The translations under genes and the position numbers were made by a program. The notes below the pieces were generated by a model. It did not search any database and was not told the origin of the DNA. It saw only the letters and a program-made list of their open reading frames with translations. From Hermatobates lingyangjiaoensis (lineage: Eukaryota; Arthropoda; Insecta; Hemiptera; Hermatobatidae): 64,000 nt of DNA. How positions within the stretch are numbered: position 1 is the first letter of the stretch; each line of letters starts with the position of its first letter. Below, in pieces: positions 52,568 through 61,790 of this stretch. The stretch is taken from NCBI GenBank assembly GCA_026182355.1, contig JAPFBL010000606.1:37501-101500 (forward strand), in the 5' to 3' direction.

Positions 52568-52704
52568 TTGAGGAGTGGCGATAGTCGGAGTGAAGGAGAA
52601 GCGCCATAGCGATCAGCATAAGGGCTGTGACGATGACGCTGCAACTCGTGGCCAAGCAAAGGGTGCGCTCTAGCTGTGTCCGTCGACCCCACCATGCTCG
52701 CTTT
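52568..52704 (-). CDS. candidate exon of an M13 (neprilysin/ECE-like) metalloprotease
   Basis: A 137-bp segment bounded on the minus strand by an acceptor (TTTTGATTTCAG ending 52705) and a donor (CTCAA/GTATGT at 52568/52567). In the frame entering at the second base it encodes KRAWWGRRTQLERTLCLATS, then CSVIVTALMLIAMALLLH: a basic, Trp-containing cytoplasmic stretch (WW-x-RRT-x-LER) followed by one hydrophobic segment of about 20 residues. That layout is characteristic of the type II membrane anchor exon of arthropod neprilysin-like proteases. The composition is clearly GC-richer than its AT/TE surroundings. No catalytic HExxH exon is in the window, so the gene would extend beyond it. The alternative is an unrelated type II membrane protein, or chance. 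Confidence 0.5.
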
Positions 52705-52797
52705 CTGAAATCAAAACCAGCTGGTTAAATGAGGGAGTCAAGCATTGTGATGTCGACACGCCAATGTTTCAACATGTGTCATGCTATGTAGAACATA

Positions 52798-52805
52798 GAG
52801 ATATT

Positions 52806-52881
<76 letters not shown>

Positions 52882-53115
52882 TATACAACAGATTCAATAA
52901 TATATCGACCGTTAGATAGAATAGGTGTGTTATCTAATCGTGATTCGGTCAAATTTTCTAGGTTCAAAAATCAAACTCTCATTGCCGACGTTTCGGTTTT
53001 CTTTTAAAACCTTTTTCATAGGCAGAGGTAAGAATTTTTTTAAACTAAGAAAATGAATTTCACATTATTTAAAAAAATAACAATCTTAACCGGACAAAAC
53101 CTTCGACTATATATA
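52798..53115 (-). mobile_element. PLE family L arm
   Basis: After a long (TA)n (52820-52885): AATAGGTGTGTTATCTAATC, GACGTTTCGGTTTTCTTTTA and GGACAAAACCTTCGAC, the minus-strand order of family L. Confidence 0.62.
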
Positions 53116-53116
53116 T

Positions 53117-53225
53117 ATATATATATGATCAAACCACAATAAGAAATGGGAAAACAATGGAAAACAATGCGAACCACAATGGGAAACGTGTTTATGTGAA
53201 ATCTTTATATATTTATATTTGTGTT
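53117..53225. mobile_element. scrambled PLE family A fragments
   Basis: ATGATCAAACCACAATAAGA and GTGTTTATGTGAAATCTTTA bracket a duplicated GGAAAACAATG. The core is deleted. Confidence 0.5.
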
Positions 53226-53234
53226 TATGACCCA

Positions 53235-53470
53235 ATATTTATATGATGTAATTTTTTTTGAGGGTTGAGGTCAAATGATTTTAAACTAGTCTTTTTGCCT
53301 ACTGTAGCTACAGTAGCCATCATGAAACAGTAGTAAATAGGTATGCTGCAACACAAACAGATTTCCAAGCCCTGAAGATGACATAAATATATGTTGAAAC
53401 GTCAGCAAAAGGACTAGTTTAAAATCATTGGACCTCAACCCTCAAAAAAAATTACATCATATATATATAT
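53235..53470. mobile_element. PLE family I pair
   Basis: Arms share GAGGTCAAATGATTTTAAAC and its inverse. The plus core at 53369-53405 is preserved; the minus arm lost its core. (TA)n follows. Confidence 0.68.
53369..53405 (+). ncRNA. hammerhead-like core, family I
   Basis: GCC, box CTGAAGA (53372-53378), spacer T, stem II GACAT/ATGTT with one G-T pair (53380-53395), GAA (53396-53398), ACGT, C17, AGC. Confidence 0.55.
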
Positions 53471-53506
<36 letters not shown>

Positions 53507-53863
53507 CGATATATTAAAACAGTCCAAACCGGACAGATATATAAATGAAAAAAGACAACAAATAGAAGAAGCGAGAAAACTTACTGGGTCGATATTTCGA
53601 ACTGAAGTTAAGAGGCACGTGCGTCCACTCGCACAAGCAGAGGGCTACTGGGGGCTCCAGGCGGCGGTCACCAGTTGTAGTAGCTCGAGGCGCTGCAGGC
53701 TAATCCCCCGTGACCGACACCATTCCACCACGAGTGAACACGCGTACCGTAAAAGTCGGAAAAAGGTAGAAAGGAGGACAGAAGTGGCGAAGAGGAAGAG
53801 GAGAAAGAGAGTGAGGGAAAAAAAATATATATGTATAAATAGCAAAAAAAAAAAAAAAAACTT

Positions 53864-54173
53864 AACGTTTGAGATTGAGGCCAGGTGGGGAGCGGGCATT
53901 AAGTAACCAAATGTGAGCCTCCTCAGAGGCTCTCAAAGTTAACCTTTTCTCATCTTTTGCAACTACTTTGAGAATTTGTACTGTGAAGCAGTCATTGAAA
54001 GTAAGGCCATGGCTATTCGCGTGGATAGCAACAGGCAGGTTGCTGCGTCGTCTGACTGAATCTCTGTGTCCAGTCATGCGGATGCTGAGCATGTTGGAGG
54101 AAAGGCCAACATAGAAAGCACCGCACTGGACACATTCCAAGCGATATGTCAGAGAGCCTCTGAGGAGGCTCAC
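53864..54173 (-). pseudogene. PLE GIY-YIG endonuclease domain, family F
   Basis: YRLECVQCGAFYVGLSSNML is the PLE-type C-x2-C, YVG strand, followed by SIRMTGHRDSVRRR with catalytic Arg and His, HANSHGLTFNDCF, and RLTLRASEEAHIWLL with the Glu position, ending PPGLNLKR and a stop. All recognisable GIY-YIG elements are present in about 95 codons, making it the most complete C-terminal domain after 59821-60483. It lacks the RT. Its 5' end coincides with the start of the right inverted arm. Confidence 0.78.
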
Positions 54174-54507
54174 ATTTGGTTACTTAATGCCCGCTCCCCA
54201 CCTGGCCTCAATCTCAAACGTTAAGGTTTTTTTTTTTTTTTTTTTTTTTGCTATTTATACATATATATTTTTTTCCCTCACTCTCTTTCTCCTCTTCCTC
54301 TTCGCCACTTCTGTCCTCCTTTCTACCTTTTTCCGACTTTTACGGTACGCGTGTTTACTCGTGGTGGAATGGTGTCGTTCACGGGGGATTAGCCTGCAGC
54401 GCCTCGAGCTACTACAACTGGTGACCGCCGCCTGGAGCCCCCAGTAGCCCTCTGCTTGTGCGAGTGGACGCACGTGCCTCTTCCTCTTCCCTTCTTCTTC
54501 CCTTCTT

Positions 54508-54551
54508 CTCCCTGACGACGAACTTCAGTTCGAAATATCGACCCAGTAAGT
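54508..54551 (+). ncRNA. hammerhead-like core, family F, with adjacent splice donor
   Basis: Box CTGACGA (54512-54518), spacer C, stem II GAAC/GTTC with loop TTCA (54520-54531), GAA (54532-54534), ATAT, C17. GTAAGT follows at 54546. Stem I is poor. Confidence 0.55.
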
Positions 54552-54685
54552 TTTCTCGCTTCTTCTATTTGTTGTCTTTTTTCATTTATATATATATATA
54601 CCATGATAAACGAAAAACGGTCCGGCAGGACAAATAACAATTAAAATAAGCAGTGACACAGAAACAGAAACACAACAAAGACTCA

Positions 54686-54729
54686 CTTTTCAATATTTCG
54701 ACCGTAATGGCGGTCGTCCTCAGGAGAAG
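54686..54729 (-). ncRNA. hammerhead-like core, family G, minus copy
   Basis: Inverted duplicate of 54791-54834 with identical box and stem II. Confidence 0.64.
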
Positions 54730-54790
54730 AAGTGAATTGACGGAGGGACGACAGTCAACTATTGACTGTCGTCCCTCCGTCAATTCACTT

Positions 54791-54834
54791 CTTCTCCTGA
54801 GGACGACCGCCATTACGGTCGAAATATTGAAAAG
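54791..54834 (+). ncRNA. hammerhead-like core, family G
   Basis: CTTCTC (54791-54796) pairs 5 of 6 with GAAAAG (54829-54834). Box CTGAGGA (54797-54803), spacer C, stem II GACCG/CGGTC with a 6-nt loop (54805-54820), GAA (54821-54823), ATAT palindrome, T17. Confidence 0.66.
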
Positions 54835-54904
54835 TGAGTCTTTGTTGTGTTTCTGTTTTTGTGTCACTGTATATATATATATATATATATATCACTTAAT
54901 TAAA

Positions 54905-55135
54905 CGAAACACGTTCCAAACTGGACAGAATACGAGTTCAAAATTCAAGAAGAGTAACACACAGAGTAAGGAAATACACTTACAGACTCAAATTTTCGGG
55001 TAATCCGTCTGTGTACCAGTGCACTTGGTTTCACTCTCTTACCTCTCCTGAAGACAGTTCAACCGAAAATTAGAGACTGTAAGTGTGTGCTTTTAATAAT
55101 CTCTATATTTCTTTTTCTACATTGAGCTATATTTG
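54905..55135. mobile_element. fused PLE arms, families B and C
   Basis: A minus-strand family B arm (GTTCCAAACTGGAC hairpin 54913-54926, ACTTAC 54978-54983, GGGTAATCCGTCTG) switches at about 55010 to a plus-strand family C arm (box CTGAAGA near 55049, GTAAGT 55079-55084). The two belong to different families. Confidence 0.68.
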
Positions 55136-55292
55136 CCCCTTTCAGATTGTATTTCCAACGAAAAAGTATAAATATATATAATTATTATGAATGTACAAAA
55201 AAAAAAATGGATAGAACCGTTAGTTTCATGCAGTTATCTGTCAGTTTGATAATCTTGTTCTTCTTCTGTTTTATGTTTTTTATGATATAGAT

Positions 55293-56017
55293 CAGCGTTT
55301 CCCAAAGTGAGCGGTACCGCCCCCCTGGGGGCGGTGGTTTGATATGGGGGGGCGGTAACGCAAAAATAGGGGGTTGGGGGGCGGTAACGCAAAATATGCG
55401 GTTTGGGGGGCAGTAACTAAAAAATAGATGGTTGGTGGCGACAGTGTAGCTAATGTAGCAGCTGGCTGATACAATACTTACACCGTCGTCCCAAACTGTT
55501 GGCGGTAACAATCAAAAACCATACAAGTAATAAAAATTAGAAAGAAGTCATAAGATATGCCGCTCTTTTACCTGAGGATTAAGGGGTCAGCCCCGGTCGA
55601 AAGTAAAAGAGAGTTTTCGGTCAAAATAAAGGGAATAAAAAGATAAGCTGCTCTTTCACGTATGTCCTATGGATTAAGAGGTCAGCCTTGATCGGAAGTA
55701 AATGAGTTTTCGGTCGAGATAAGAAGAATAAAATGATCGTTACCTATATAAACAGTAGACCACAATCTCAATTCTGTAAAGATAGATTGTGGCTGTAGAT
55801 GCATGGCTGTCTAGCAGCTAGAGAAACATTTGAAACCTCGGAAGGTAATTAACTTGAGATTTATTTTTTCTTTCTCCAAAAAAGTTAAACCTGAATAGAA
55901 TAGGTTAGTTCTGATAGGCTTTTTGGCATATCTTTCCATTTTTATGGGGTAGGGGGCGCTGGCAGGCTATTCTAGAAGACAAGGGGGCGCCAGCCAGAAA
56001 AAGTTTGGGAAACCCTG
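55293..56017. mobile_element. hAT-type element with perfect 8-bp TSD
   Basis: Ends CAGCGTTTCCCAAAGTG and AAAGTTTGGGAAACCCTG. ATATAGAT is duplicated at 55285-55292 and 56018-56025. Internal GGGGGCGGTAACGC is repeated three times. 725 bp, no transposase frame recognised. 930-1389 is a decayed relative. Confidence 0.88.
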
Positions 56018-56025
56018 ATATAGAT

Positions 56026-56700
56026 TTAAGATAAAGCTCTTTTTGTTTACCTTTTGATAGTCAAAGTAGCTTCAGAAATTCTTTACCGTAAAATCTATTA
56101 TAAGTTTCATTTAATTTAGTTTTTTTTTTAATTTAGTTACATTATTATTTCTTTATTAATTATAATTAGTTGAAGAAGTAAAACTTTCCTTATAACTGTT
56201 TACTTATTATTTAATTGATTTTTATTATTATCTTAACAATGAATCGTAAAGAAAAATAGCTAGAGACAATTATAAATGAAATACACATAATAAATATATA
56301 TTTAAGACTTAATGTTATTTTGTGATGTTTGAATTTCAATTGAAATCTCAAAAGTATTAAGTATTTGTAAAAGGTATCTAAGAAGTGCTGCCCCAAGCGG
56401 ACAGTTAAGAAACTATTTCACCAATACACAATTAGACTGGATAACAATTTTAATAATAATTATTATTAAAATTAATAATTATTTTTTTAAATTAGTATTA
56501 ATTAATTAAACACCTTCCTTTCATCAATGTTCAAAATTATTATGTTGGGTAAAATAAATGGAATATTTCAATTTACAGTTTTGTTAGTTTTAAGTATTTT
56601 ATTGTGTATATAACTTGAATTAATGTTTTTTATCTGTAAATATTTAACATTTAAATGTAAGTGTGTTTGTTCCTTAGTTCTGTGCTTGTGATTCATCGTG
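56026..56700. other. AT-rich, no gene seen
   Basis: No coding or repeat assignment. Confidence 0.35.
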
Positions 56701-56975
56701 AAACGTATATATATATACAACTTCAATTGATGTTTTATTTATTTATGTCATCAAATAGATGATTTTTGTTTTGCTTACTTACTTTACTTACTGTGTATAT
56801 ATCTTGAATCATGTTAAGAATACTATATCAAAATCTTGGGTCATATAAGAATCTGTTTCCGTGCCTTAATAGCAAGAAACAATTAAAATTATTCCTGTCA
56901 ATCATGCTCAGTAAATTAATTTCAACACCTATTGTTATAATTTCTGAGTGACACAATGGATCACGAGTTGTACAA
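56700..56975 (-). repeat. family R copy
   Basis: Inverse of 2945-3215: ACTTCAATTGATGTTTTATT, TATAAGAATCTGTTTCCGTG, TAATTTCTGAGTGACACAAT. Confidence 0.62.
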
Positions 56976-57064
56976 TAGTACATAGAACCTTAAATACAGT
57001 TGTGCAATGTAATACTCATGGTAAGCTCGCAGTTTGTTAAAGTTTAAATTCCTTAAATTCACTT

Positions 57065-57660
57065 TAACAGCGGTATAGCAAGGAGGAGGCGGAGGAGGGG
57101 GCAAAATTTTGAGGAGGTAAAAATAGAAAACAGAAAAAAATTAAATTAATAAAAAACAAACAAAAAATCTGAAATTCTATATCAAAATTAATTTTTATTA
57201 TCATAATTGTTTTTATGTTTTATAATACTGTTTTTAAACGGAATTTTCAACTCTAATATTTGCAAAATAAAAATATATATATTTTAAATTTTTCAAAACT
57301 AGATTTTAAAATGAATGAAAATTTTTGTATTATTATTTGCATAGCCAGTTAATTTAATGTAACAATTTTTTTTTTGATAATTTGAATCATTTTGAGGGGT
57401 AAAAATAGAAAAGAGAAAAATATTAAATTATTAAAAAGCAAACAAGAAATCTGAAATTCTATATCAAAATTAATTTTTATTATCATAATTGTTTTTATGT
57501 TTTACAATACTGTTTTTAAACGGATTTTTCAGCTCTAATATTTGCAAAATAAAAATAAATAGATATTAAATTTTTCAAAACTATATTTTTAATAGATTTG
57601 AAAATTTTTGTATTATTTGCGTAGCCAGTTAATTTAATATATATATATTTTTTTTACAAT
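57065..57660 (+). repeat. duplicated interspersed repeat
   Basis: AAATCTGAAATTCTATATCA recurs about 280 bp apart (57167 and 57447) with GTTTTTATGTTTTATAATAC. Inverse relative at 250-910. Confidence 0.6.
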
Positions 57661-57689
57661 TTGAATAATTCGTTGTTGTTCTAAGAATA

Positions 57690-57957
57690 ATAATAAGAAC
57701 TGACCGAGTCCCGATAAACTTTAGTTGTGTTTCTATTCCACGGTTGATACTTTTATCAATATTTATATATTTTGGGATAATAATTATGGGATTTAATGAG
57801 GATATAAGAAGAACATATGGATATGTTATGAGCCTATGAAAAAGGTTTTAAATAAAAAACTAAACACTGGCAATGAGAGTTTAATTTGAACCTGAAGAAC
57901 TGAACGAATCCTGATAAACTTTAATTTTTGATTTCTATTCCACGGTCGATACGTTTA

Positions 57958-58012
<55 letters not shown>

Positions 58013-58015
58013 AAA
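57690..58015 (+). mobile_element. decayed PLE family L units
   Basis: Two copies of CCCGATAAACTTTAGTTGTG-like sequence and one GCCTATGAAAAAGGTTTTAA with the GAA box lost (AAAAAACTAAACAC). (TA)n at 57960-58010. Confidence 0.5.
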
Positions 58016-58470
58016 CACTTTTTTTCCTCGGAGTTTGGTCAGGGTATCACCTTATATATGGAATCACCTTTTGCCAACGTTTCGTCTTTATTTCAAGACA
58101 TCCTCAGGGCTATAAACTAACAAAAAAACAATAAACAATCTACATTTGTCCTTTAAAAACATCATAAACAAATTGAAAGAAGAACTTACATGTGACAGTT
58201 AACGGTTGTTGTAATGTAACAGAACCCAGCCTTCCGTAAGTTCTTTTTTCAATTTGTTTATGATGTTTTTAAAGTATAAATGACAAATGTCCATTGTTTA
58301 TTGTTTTTTTGTTAGTTTATAGCCCCGAGGATGTCTTGAAATAAAGACGAAAAGTTGGCAAAAAGGTGATTCCATATATTTACCCTGACCAAACTCCGAG
58401 AAAAAGAAAAAGTGTTTGTTAATACTTTGTGGTCAAGAAAACAGTACCATATATATATATATATATAGTT
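58015..58470. mobile_element. PLE family N head-to-head pair
   Basis: Arms 58020-58200 and 58230-58440 share CGGAGTTTGGTCAGGGTA and AGTTCTTTTTTCAATTTGTT. Cores at 58073-58110 (-) and 58322-58360 (+). (TA)n on both sides. Confidence 0.75.
58073..58110 (-). ncRNA. hammerhead-like core, family N
   Basis: Minus strand: GCC pairs with GGC (58073-58075 side). Box CTGAGGA (58107-58101), spacer T, stem II GTCTT/AAGAC, GAA, ACGT palindrome, T17. The plus copy at 58322-58360 has CCGAGGA, a change at an invariant position, and is probably inactive. Confidence 0.64.
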
Positions 58471-59185
58471 TAAAATAAACAGGTGAAATAAAAAATAAAA
58501 TGAAAACCACAATAAGAAATTTTAAAAAATATAACTTAGATATTTACAACTGGAGTCATTAACTTTAATTTTATTTTGAGAGAACCTCTTTTACATTCTT
58601 CTTTCTTTTAAACATAATTATTTATAATTTAATATACTACTCACTATTTTCTTTAAAGTTTGTAGCATAAACTGGAACAAACAGATAACCGCAACATACC
58701 TAGTCAGACATTTTATTTGTTCCCTGTAGTGCTGCTATCTGCCGGCAAATAGCATAACTAAATCTGTTCCTATGTTTATTTATCGGTATCAAAGAGTTTG
58801 TAATAAAATAGATAGATAATAAATAAACAATGAATAGATAAACAAATATGTAATATTTAAAACAGAAGTATTTTATATGCATATTGTGAAATACTAAACA
58901 AATAATATAACAAAAAGCTAAATGAGAAAGTGAGAAAAAATAAGTTACTGGTTTTCCCTCAATTTTTTCATTATACCATTTGTTACAATTATTCTTTTAG
59001 CATTTCACAGTGTGTATCAATATGTCTTTTTAAGATAACATAAAGGTTTATCTATTTATATTATTTACTAATATAAATAGATAACGTACCCGTCTTTGAT
59101 GGTATTGAAAATTCTATTATACTTAGTATTCCAAAATGCCATTAGACATTATAGAATATTAGAAAATACCATTATTAGTATAGTG
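58470..59185. other. no gene seen
   Basis: AT-rich. A short GC-richer patch (58715-58750) is unassigned. A decayed family A end (AACCACAATAAGAAATT) lies near 58504. Confidence 0.35.
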
Positions 59186-59402
59186 TTAAGCAAATGCCTC
59201 TGTATACACCACATTAGCTGTCTGTCCTTCAGGTTCATGGAAGAACAAACAGTTGGAACCTCTGACTCTTGAGCAAGTTAGCTACAGTTGACCATGTGAG
59301 AAAAACTTGGACTCCCTAACGTTAGATAAAGTTTCCCCTAGCGACTTAGTTAACGTCATTGCGAAATAGATTCTGACAGGACTTTACAATCGCTTCAACA
59401 AG
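59186..59402 (-). pseudogene. Helitron/Pif1-type helicase C-terminal remnant
   Basis: Minus-strand reading: SPVRIYFAMTLTKSLGETLS, then FFSHGQL, a TAG stop, and TCSRVRGSNCLFFHEPEGQT, NVVYTEAFA and a TAA at 59188-59186. FAMT-x-x-K-x-x-G-x-T-L and FSHGQLY-x-x-CSRV are helicase motifs V/VI of Helitron-encoded Pif1-like helicases. Two internal stops show it is dead. Helitrons move by rolling-circle replication; no Rep domain or CTRR end was recognised nearby. A host PIF1 pseudogene is less likely, given the HGQLY-x-ACSRVR form. Confidence 0.68.
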
Positions 59403-59449
59403 AAACAAATAGAGGCTCAGAATCAATGGTATGCATGGTTAACAATATA

Positions 59450-59660
59450 ATGGTAAGTTTTGGTTGAACCGTCTTCAGGAGAGATAAAAAAGGGAAACCA
59501 AGCGCACTGGTACAGAGACGGTTACCGTCTCTGTACCAGTGCGCTTGGTTTCCCTTTTTTATCTCTCCTGAAGACGGTTCAACCGAAAATTAGAGACTGT
59601 TTGTGTGTGTTTTTAATTTCTCTACGTTTCTTTATGTACACTGAACTATATATATATATA
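59450..59660. mobile_element. PLE family C head-to-head pair
   Basis: A tight palindrome around GAGACGGTTACCGTCTC (59514-59530). The plus core at 59564-59596 is intact; the minus arm lost GAA. (TA)n at 59647-59670. Confidence 0.75.
59564..59596 (+). ncRNA. hammerhead-like core, family C
   Basis: TCTC (59564-59567) with GAGA (59593-59596). Box CTGAAGA (59568-59574), spacer C, stem II GGTT/AACC with a one-base loop (59576-59584), GAA (59585-59587), then ATTA before the predicted cut. The one-base loop is sterically tight. Confidence 0.5.
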
Positions 59661-59670
59661 TATATATATA

Positions 59671-60940
59671 GGTGTGTTCTCTAATCGGGGTTCGGTCAAT
59701 TTTCCAGGATAAAAAATCAAACTCTCGTTGCCAACGTTTCGGTTTTATTTAAAACCTTTTTCATAGGCCTACAAACAAAGGATAATAAGAAATCACATAT
59801 CAAAAGAAGTAAACAAAAATTTGGTTAAAAAAGTTATTGAAATAAGTAGTCCATGTTTTCTAAATGAAAATAAGAAAAGGGTGAAATTATTGTTACAGAA
59901 AAATTGTTATCCGAAGAACTTAGTTGAACGATATTGGTTAAGATATTTAAGACAGCAACCAGCACATTCAAATGAAGATCATGCTGAACTGGAAGTTATA
60001 AATAGGAAGTATTTCAAATTTTCTTATGTTGAGGGCTTATCACAATCAATTAGAAAAGTGTTCAAACGAAACGTACCTGAAGTTACACTGGCATTTTATA
60101 ATAAAAGAAAAAATAAATCTTTATTTTCAAATTTGAAAGAAAAAATACCGAAGGAGTTACAAAGTAACCTCATTTATGCCATCAAATGTAAAGACTGTGA
60201 CAAGTGTTACTATGGTGAAACTAGTCGTTTTCTCAAAGAAAGGTTGTACCAACATAATTATTCCATAAGAACAAATAAAAGTAACGCAACAGCCTTAGCT
60301 GGGCATGCAATAAACGAAGGTCACACGTTCGATTTTGAAGATACAACTATAATAGAAAAGGAAAAAGATGAGCAAAGAAGGAAGACACTTGAGATGTTAT
60401 GTATTAAAAAGGATCTAAGTTCGATTAATCATAGAAGTGATATTACTAATTTAAGTAATATTTATTCTGGAGTGTTGTGCTGAGGTTTAGTGAAATTTGA
60501 TTTATTTAGTTCCCTTGAGTGAACAGTGTTGAGGTTATTTGTAATGTTATCTTATTAGTCTAGTCGAAGGTTTTGTCCGGCTAACATTGTTGTTCCTTTA
60601 AATAATGTAAATTTCATTTTCTTAGTTAAAAAATTCTTACTTCTGTAAGTAATATTGTTTTATGTATCTCTGAAATATTTCTGCTTGTAATATTCATGAG
60701 TTGTAACAATCCATTTTCATATTGTGTATATGTTTGATGTTGATATGTGATTTCTTATTATCCTTTGTTTGTAGGCCTATGAAAAAGGTTTTAAATAAAA
60801 CCGAAACGTTGGCAACGAGAGTTTGATTTTTTATCCTGGAAAATTGACCGAACCCCGATTAGAGAACACACCTATTCTATCAAACGGTCGATATATTATT
60901 GAAACTGTTATATATATATATATATATATAAAAATACATT
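59671..60940. mobile_element. PLE family L element, the most complete in the window
   Basis: A minus arm 59671-59803, coding region 59821-60483, 3' UTR to about 60740 (GTCTAGTCGAAGGTTTTGTC, TAAAAAATTCTTACTTCTG) and plus arm 60740-60940, the inverse of the left arm. (TA)n bounds both ends. The RT is missing; the left arm replaces it. Confidence 0.8.
59821..60483 (+). pseudogene. PLE post-RT linker and GIY-YIG endonuclease, family L
   Basis: 220 codons without a stop. Residues 1-80 are the RT-to-endonuclease linker (KNCYPKNLVERYWLRYLRQ). Residues 70-115 carry the PLE-specific FSYVEGLSQSIRKVFKRNVP block. Residues 116-210 are the GIY-YIG domain: LIYAIKCKDCDKCYYGETS (C-x2-C, YYG), FLKERLYQH with catalytic Arg/His, GHAINEGHTFDFED, and RRKTLEMLCIKK with the metal-binding Glu. 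Upstream RT motifs are absent because the frame joins an inverted arm. An intact parental element would use the RT and endonuclease for target-primed insertion. The open frame suggests this is among the youngest insertions here. Confidence 0.85.
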
Positions 60941-60944
60941 TTCA

Positions 60945-61160
60945 CTATTGTCATCAGCGAGCACGCAAGTGACTGGCTACCTTGGATCAATGCCTTTACT
61001 TTATTACCATTGTATATATTGTGAATATAGTGATAATTTTCTTTTATTTAACGTTATTCAGGTAATTAATAAGATTTATTTAATTTCAGGTCTCTATCTC
61101 CACGGAAAATGAGTGAAAAAACAAACAAACTCACGAACATTATGAATAGAGATAACTAAT
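60945..61160. repeat. SINE-head-like unit and AACAAAC leader
   Basis: 60948-61015 matches the minus-strand head units of 3600-4045. 61085-61150 matches the leader TCTCTATCTCCACGGAAAAT seen at 4120 and 16040. Confidence 0.55.
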
Positions 61161-61214
61161 TTTGGTTGTTATGAGAAACAAATATTTAAATTATAATATT
61201 TTTTATCTTTGAAG

Positions 61215-61277
61215 ATGCGTATCAAGACTGACACGCTGTCAAGACTGACATGCGTGTCATAGATTCGCCATCACTGG
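61215..61277. mobile_element. 3' end of the hAT family at 23066-23536
   Basis: AAGACTGACATGCGTGTCAT then AGATTCGCCATCACTG. A tandem AAGACTGACACGCTGTC precedes it. Confidence 0.65.
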
Positions 61278-61399
61278 TATAGTAGGAAGACCGTGGTATG
61301 AACGAATCAATGTAGGCTTCTACAAATGTACCAGATTTGGGGTAGTAATGGAGTGATTATGGGCCTCTAATAGCATCTAACACTCAACTCCGAGGGATT

Positions 61400-61790
61400 T
61401 TCCCCTATATGATACTAAGGAAGAGGAATTCCGAAGACCATCCTCTGGAAGCGTAGAGGGTCCAAAAGCGCTAACTAGAGGGAGCCAAACTTCCACAAGT
61501 GCACCTAAGGACCCGAAGAAGGAGAAAGGAAGTACTTTATCCCGAAACGTATGAAGACTGAATGGGCATTATCAATAATGGTTTATGCAGATTCTGCAAA
61601 GAGGAAGAAACACCGTTGCATCTGCTGACTGACTATAAGGCAACTTTGCTGCACAGAGGTAGGTGCTTCGGGACACTCAACAAAACCATAGAAAAACCTT
61701 TTCCGTTGAACCCAGCAAAAGTGCTGAGCTTCTTGGAGGCATTGAAGCTAACTGCTGGAGTACTTTAATACAGAAGGGAAGTACAGTAGC
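61400..61790 (+). pseudogene. hammerhead-like core plus LINE C-terminal tail
   Basis: GGACCCGAAGAAGGAGAAAG...TTTATCCCGAAACG (about 61507-61552) has a CCGAAGA box, a GGA/TCC-type hairpin and GAAAC. The following frame is MGIINNGLCRFCKEEETPLH, then DYKATLLHRGRCFGTL and PLNPAKVLSFLEALKLTAGV, with a stop at 61766-61768. The knuckle's last Cys (TGT at about 51983 in the paralogue) is TAT here, so the C-x2-C-x8-H-x4-C motif is broken to Tyr. This copy extends further 3' than 51785-52045 and shows the true C-terminus. Confidence 0.66.

Larger units (their letters stand above)
53500..54598. mobile_element. PLE family F element with long inverted arms and GIY-YIG gene
   Basis: The left arm 53560-53910 and right arm 54170-54560 are near-identical inverted copies (TACTGGGGGCTCCAGGCGGC and its complement). 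They flank a minus-strand endonuclease frame. Only the right arm keeps a full core (54508-54545) with GTAAGT at 54546-54551; the left arm stops at the stem (ACTTAC at 53579-53584). A GTCCAAACCGGAC hairpin is at 53522-53534. Confidence 0.8.
54600..54890. mobile_element. PLE family G head-to-head pair
   Basis: A near-perfect palindrome centred at about 54760 (CGGAGGGACGACAGTCAA...). Both arms carry intact cores and GTGAGT donors (ACTCAC 54681-54686; GTGAGT 54834-54839). The GGTCCGGCAGGAC hairpin is at 54619-54631. (TA)n at both ends. Confidence 0.82.
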
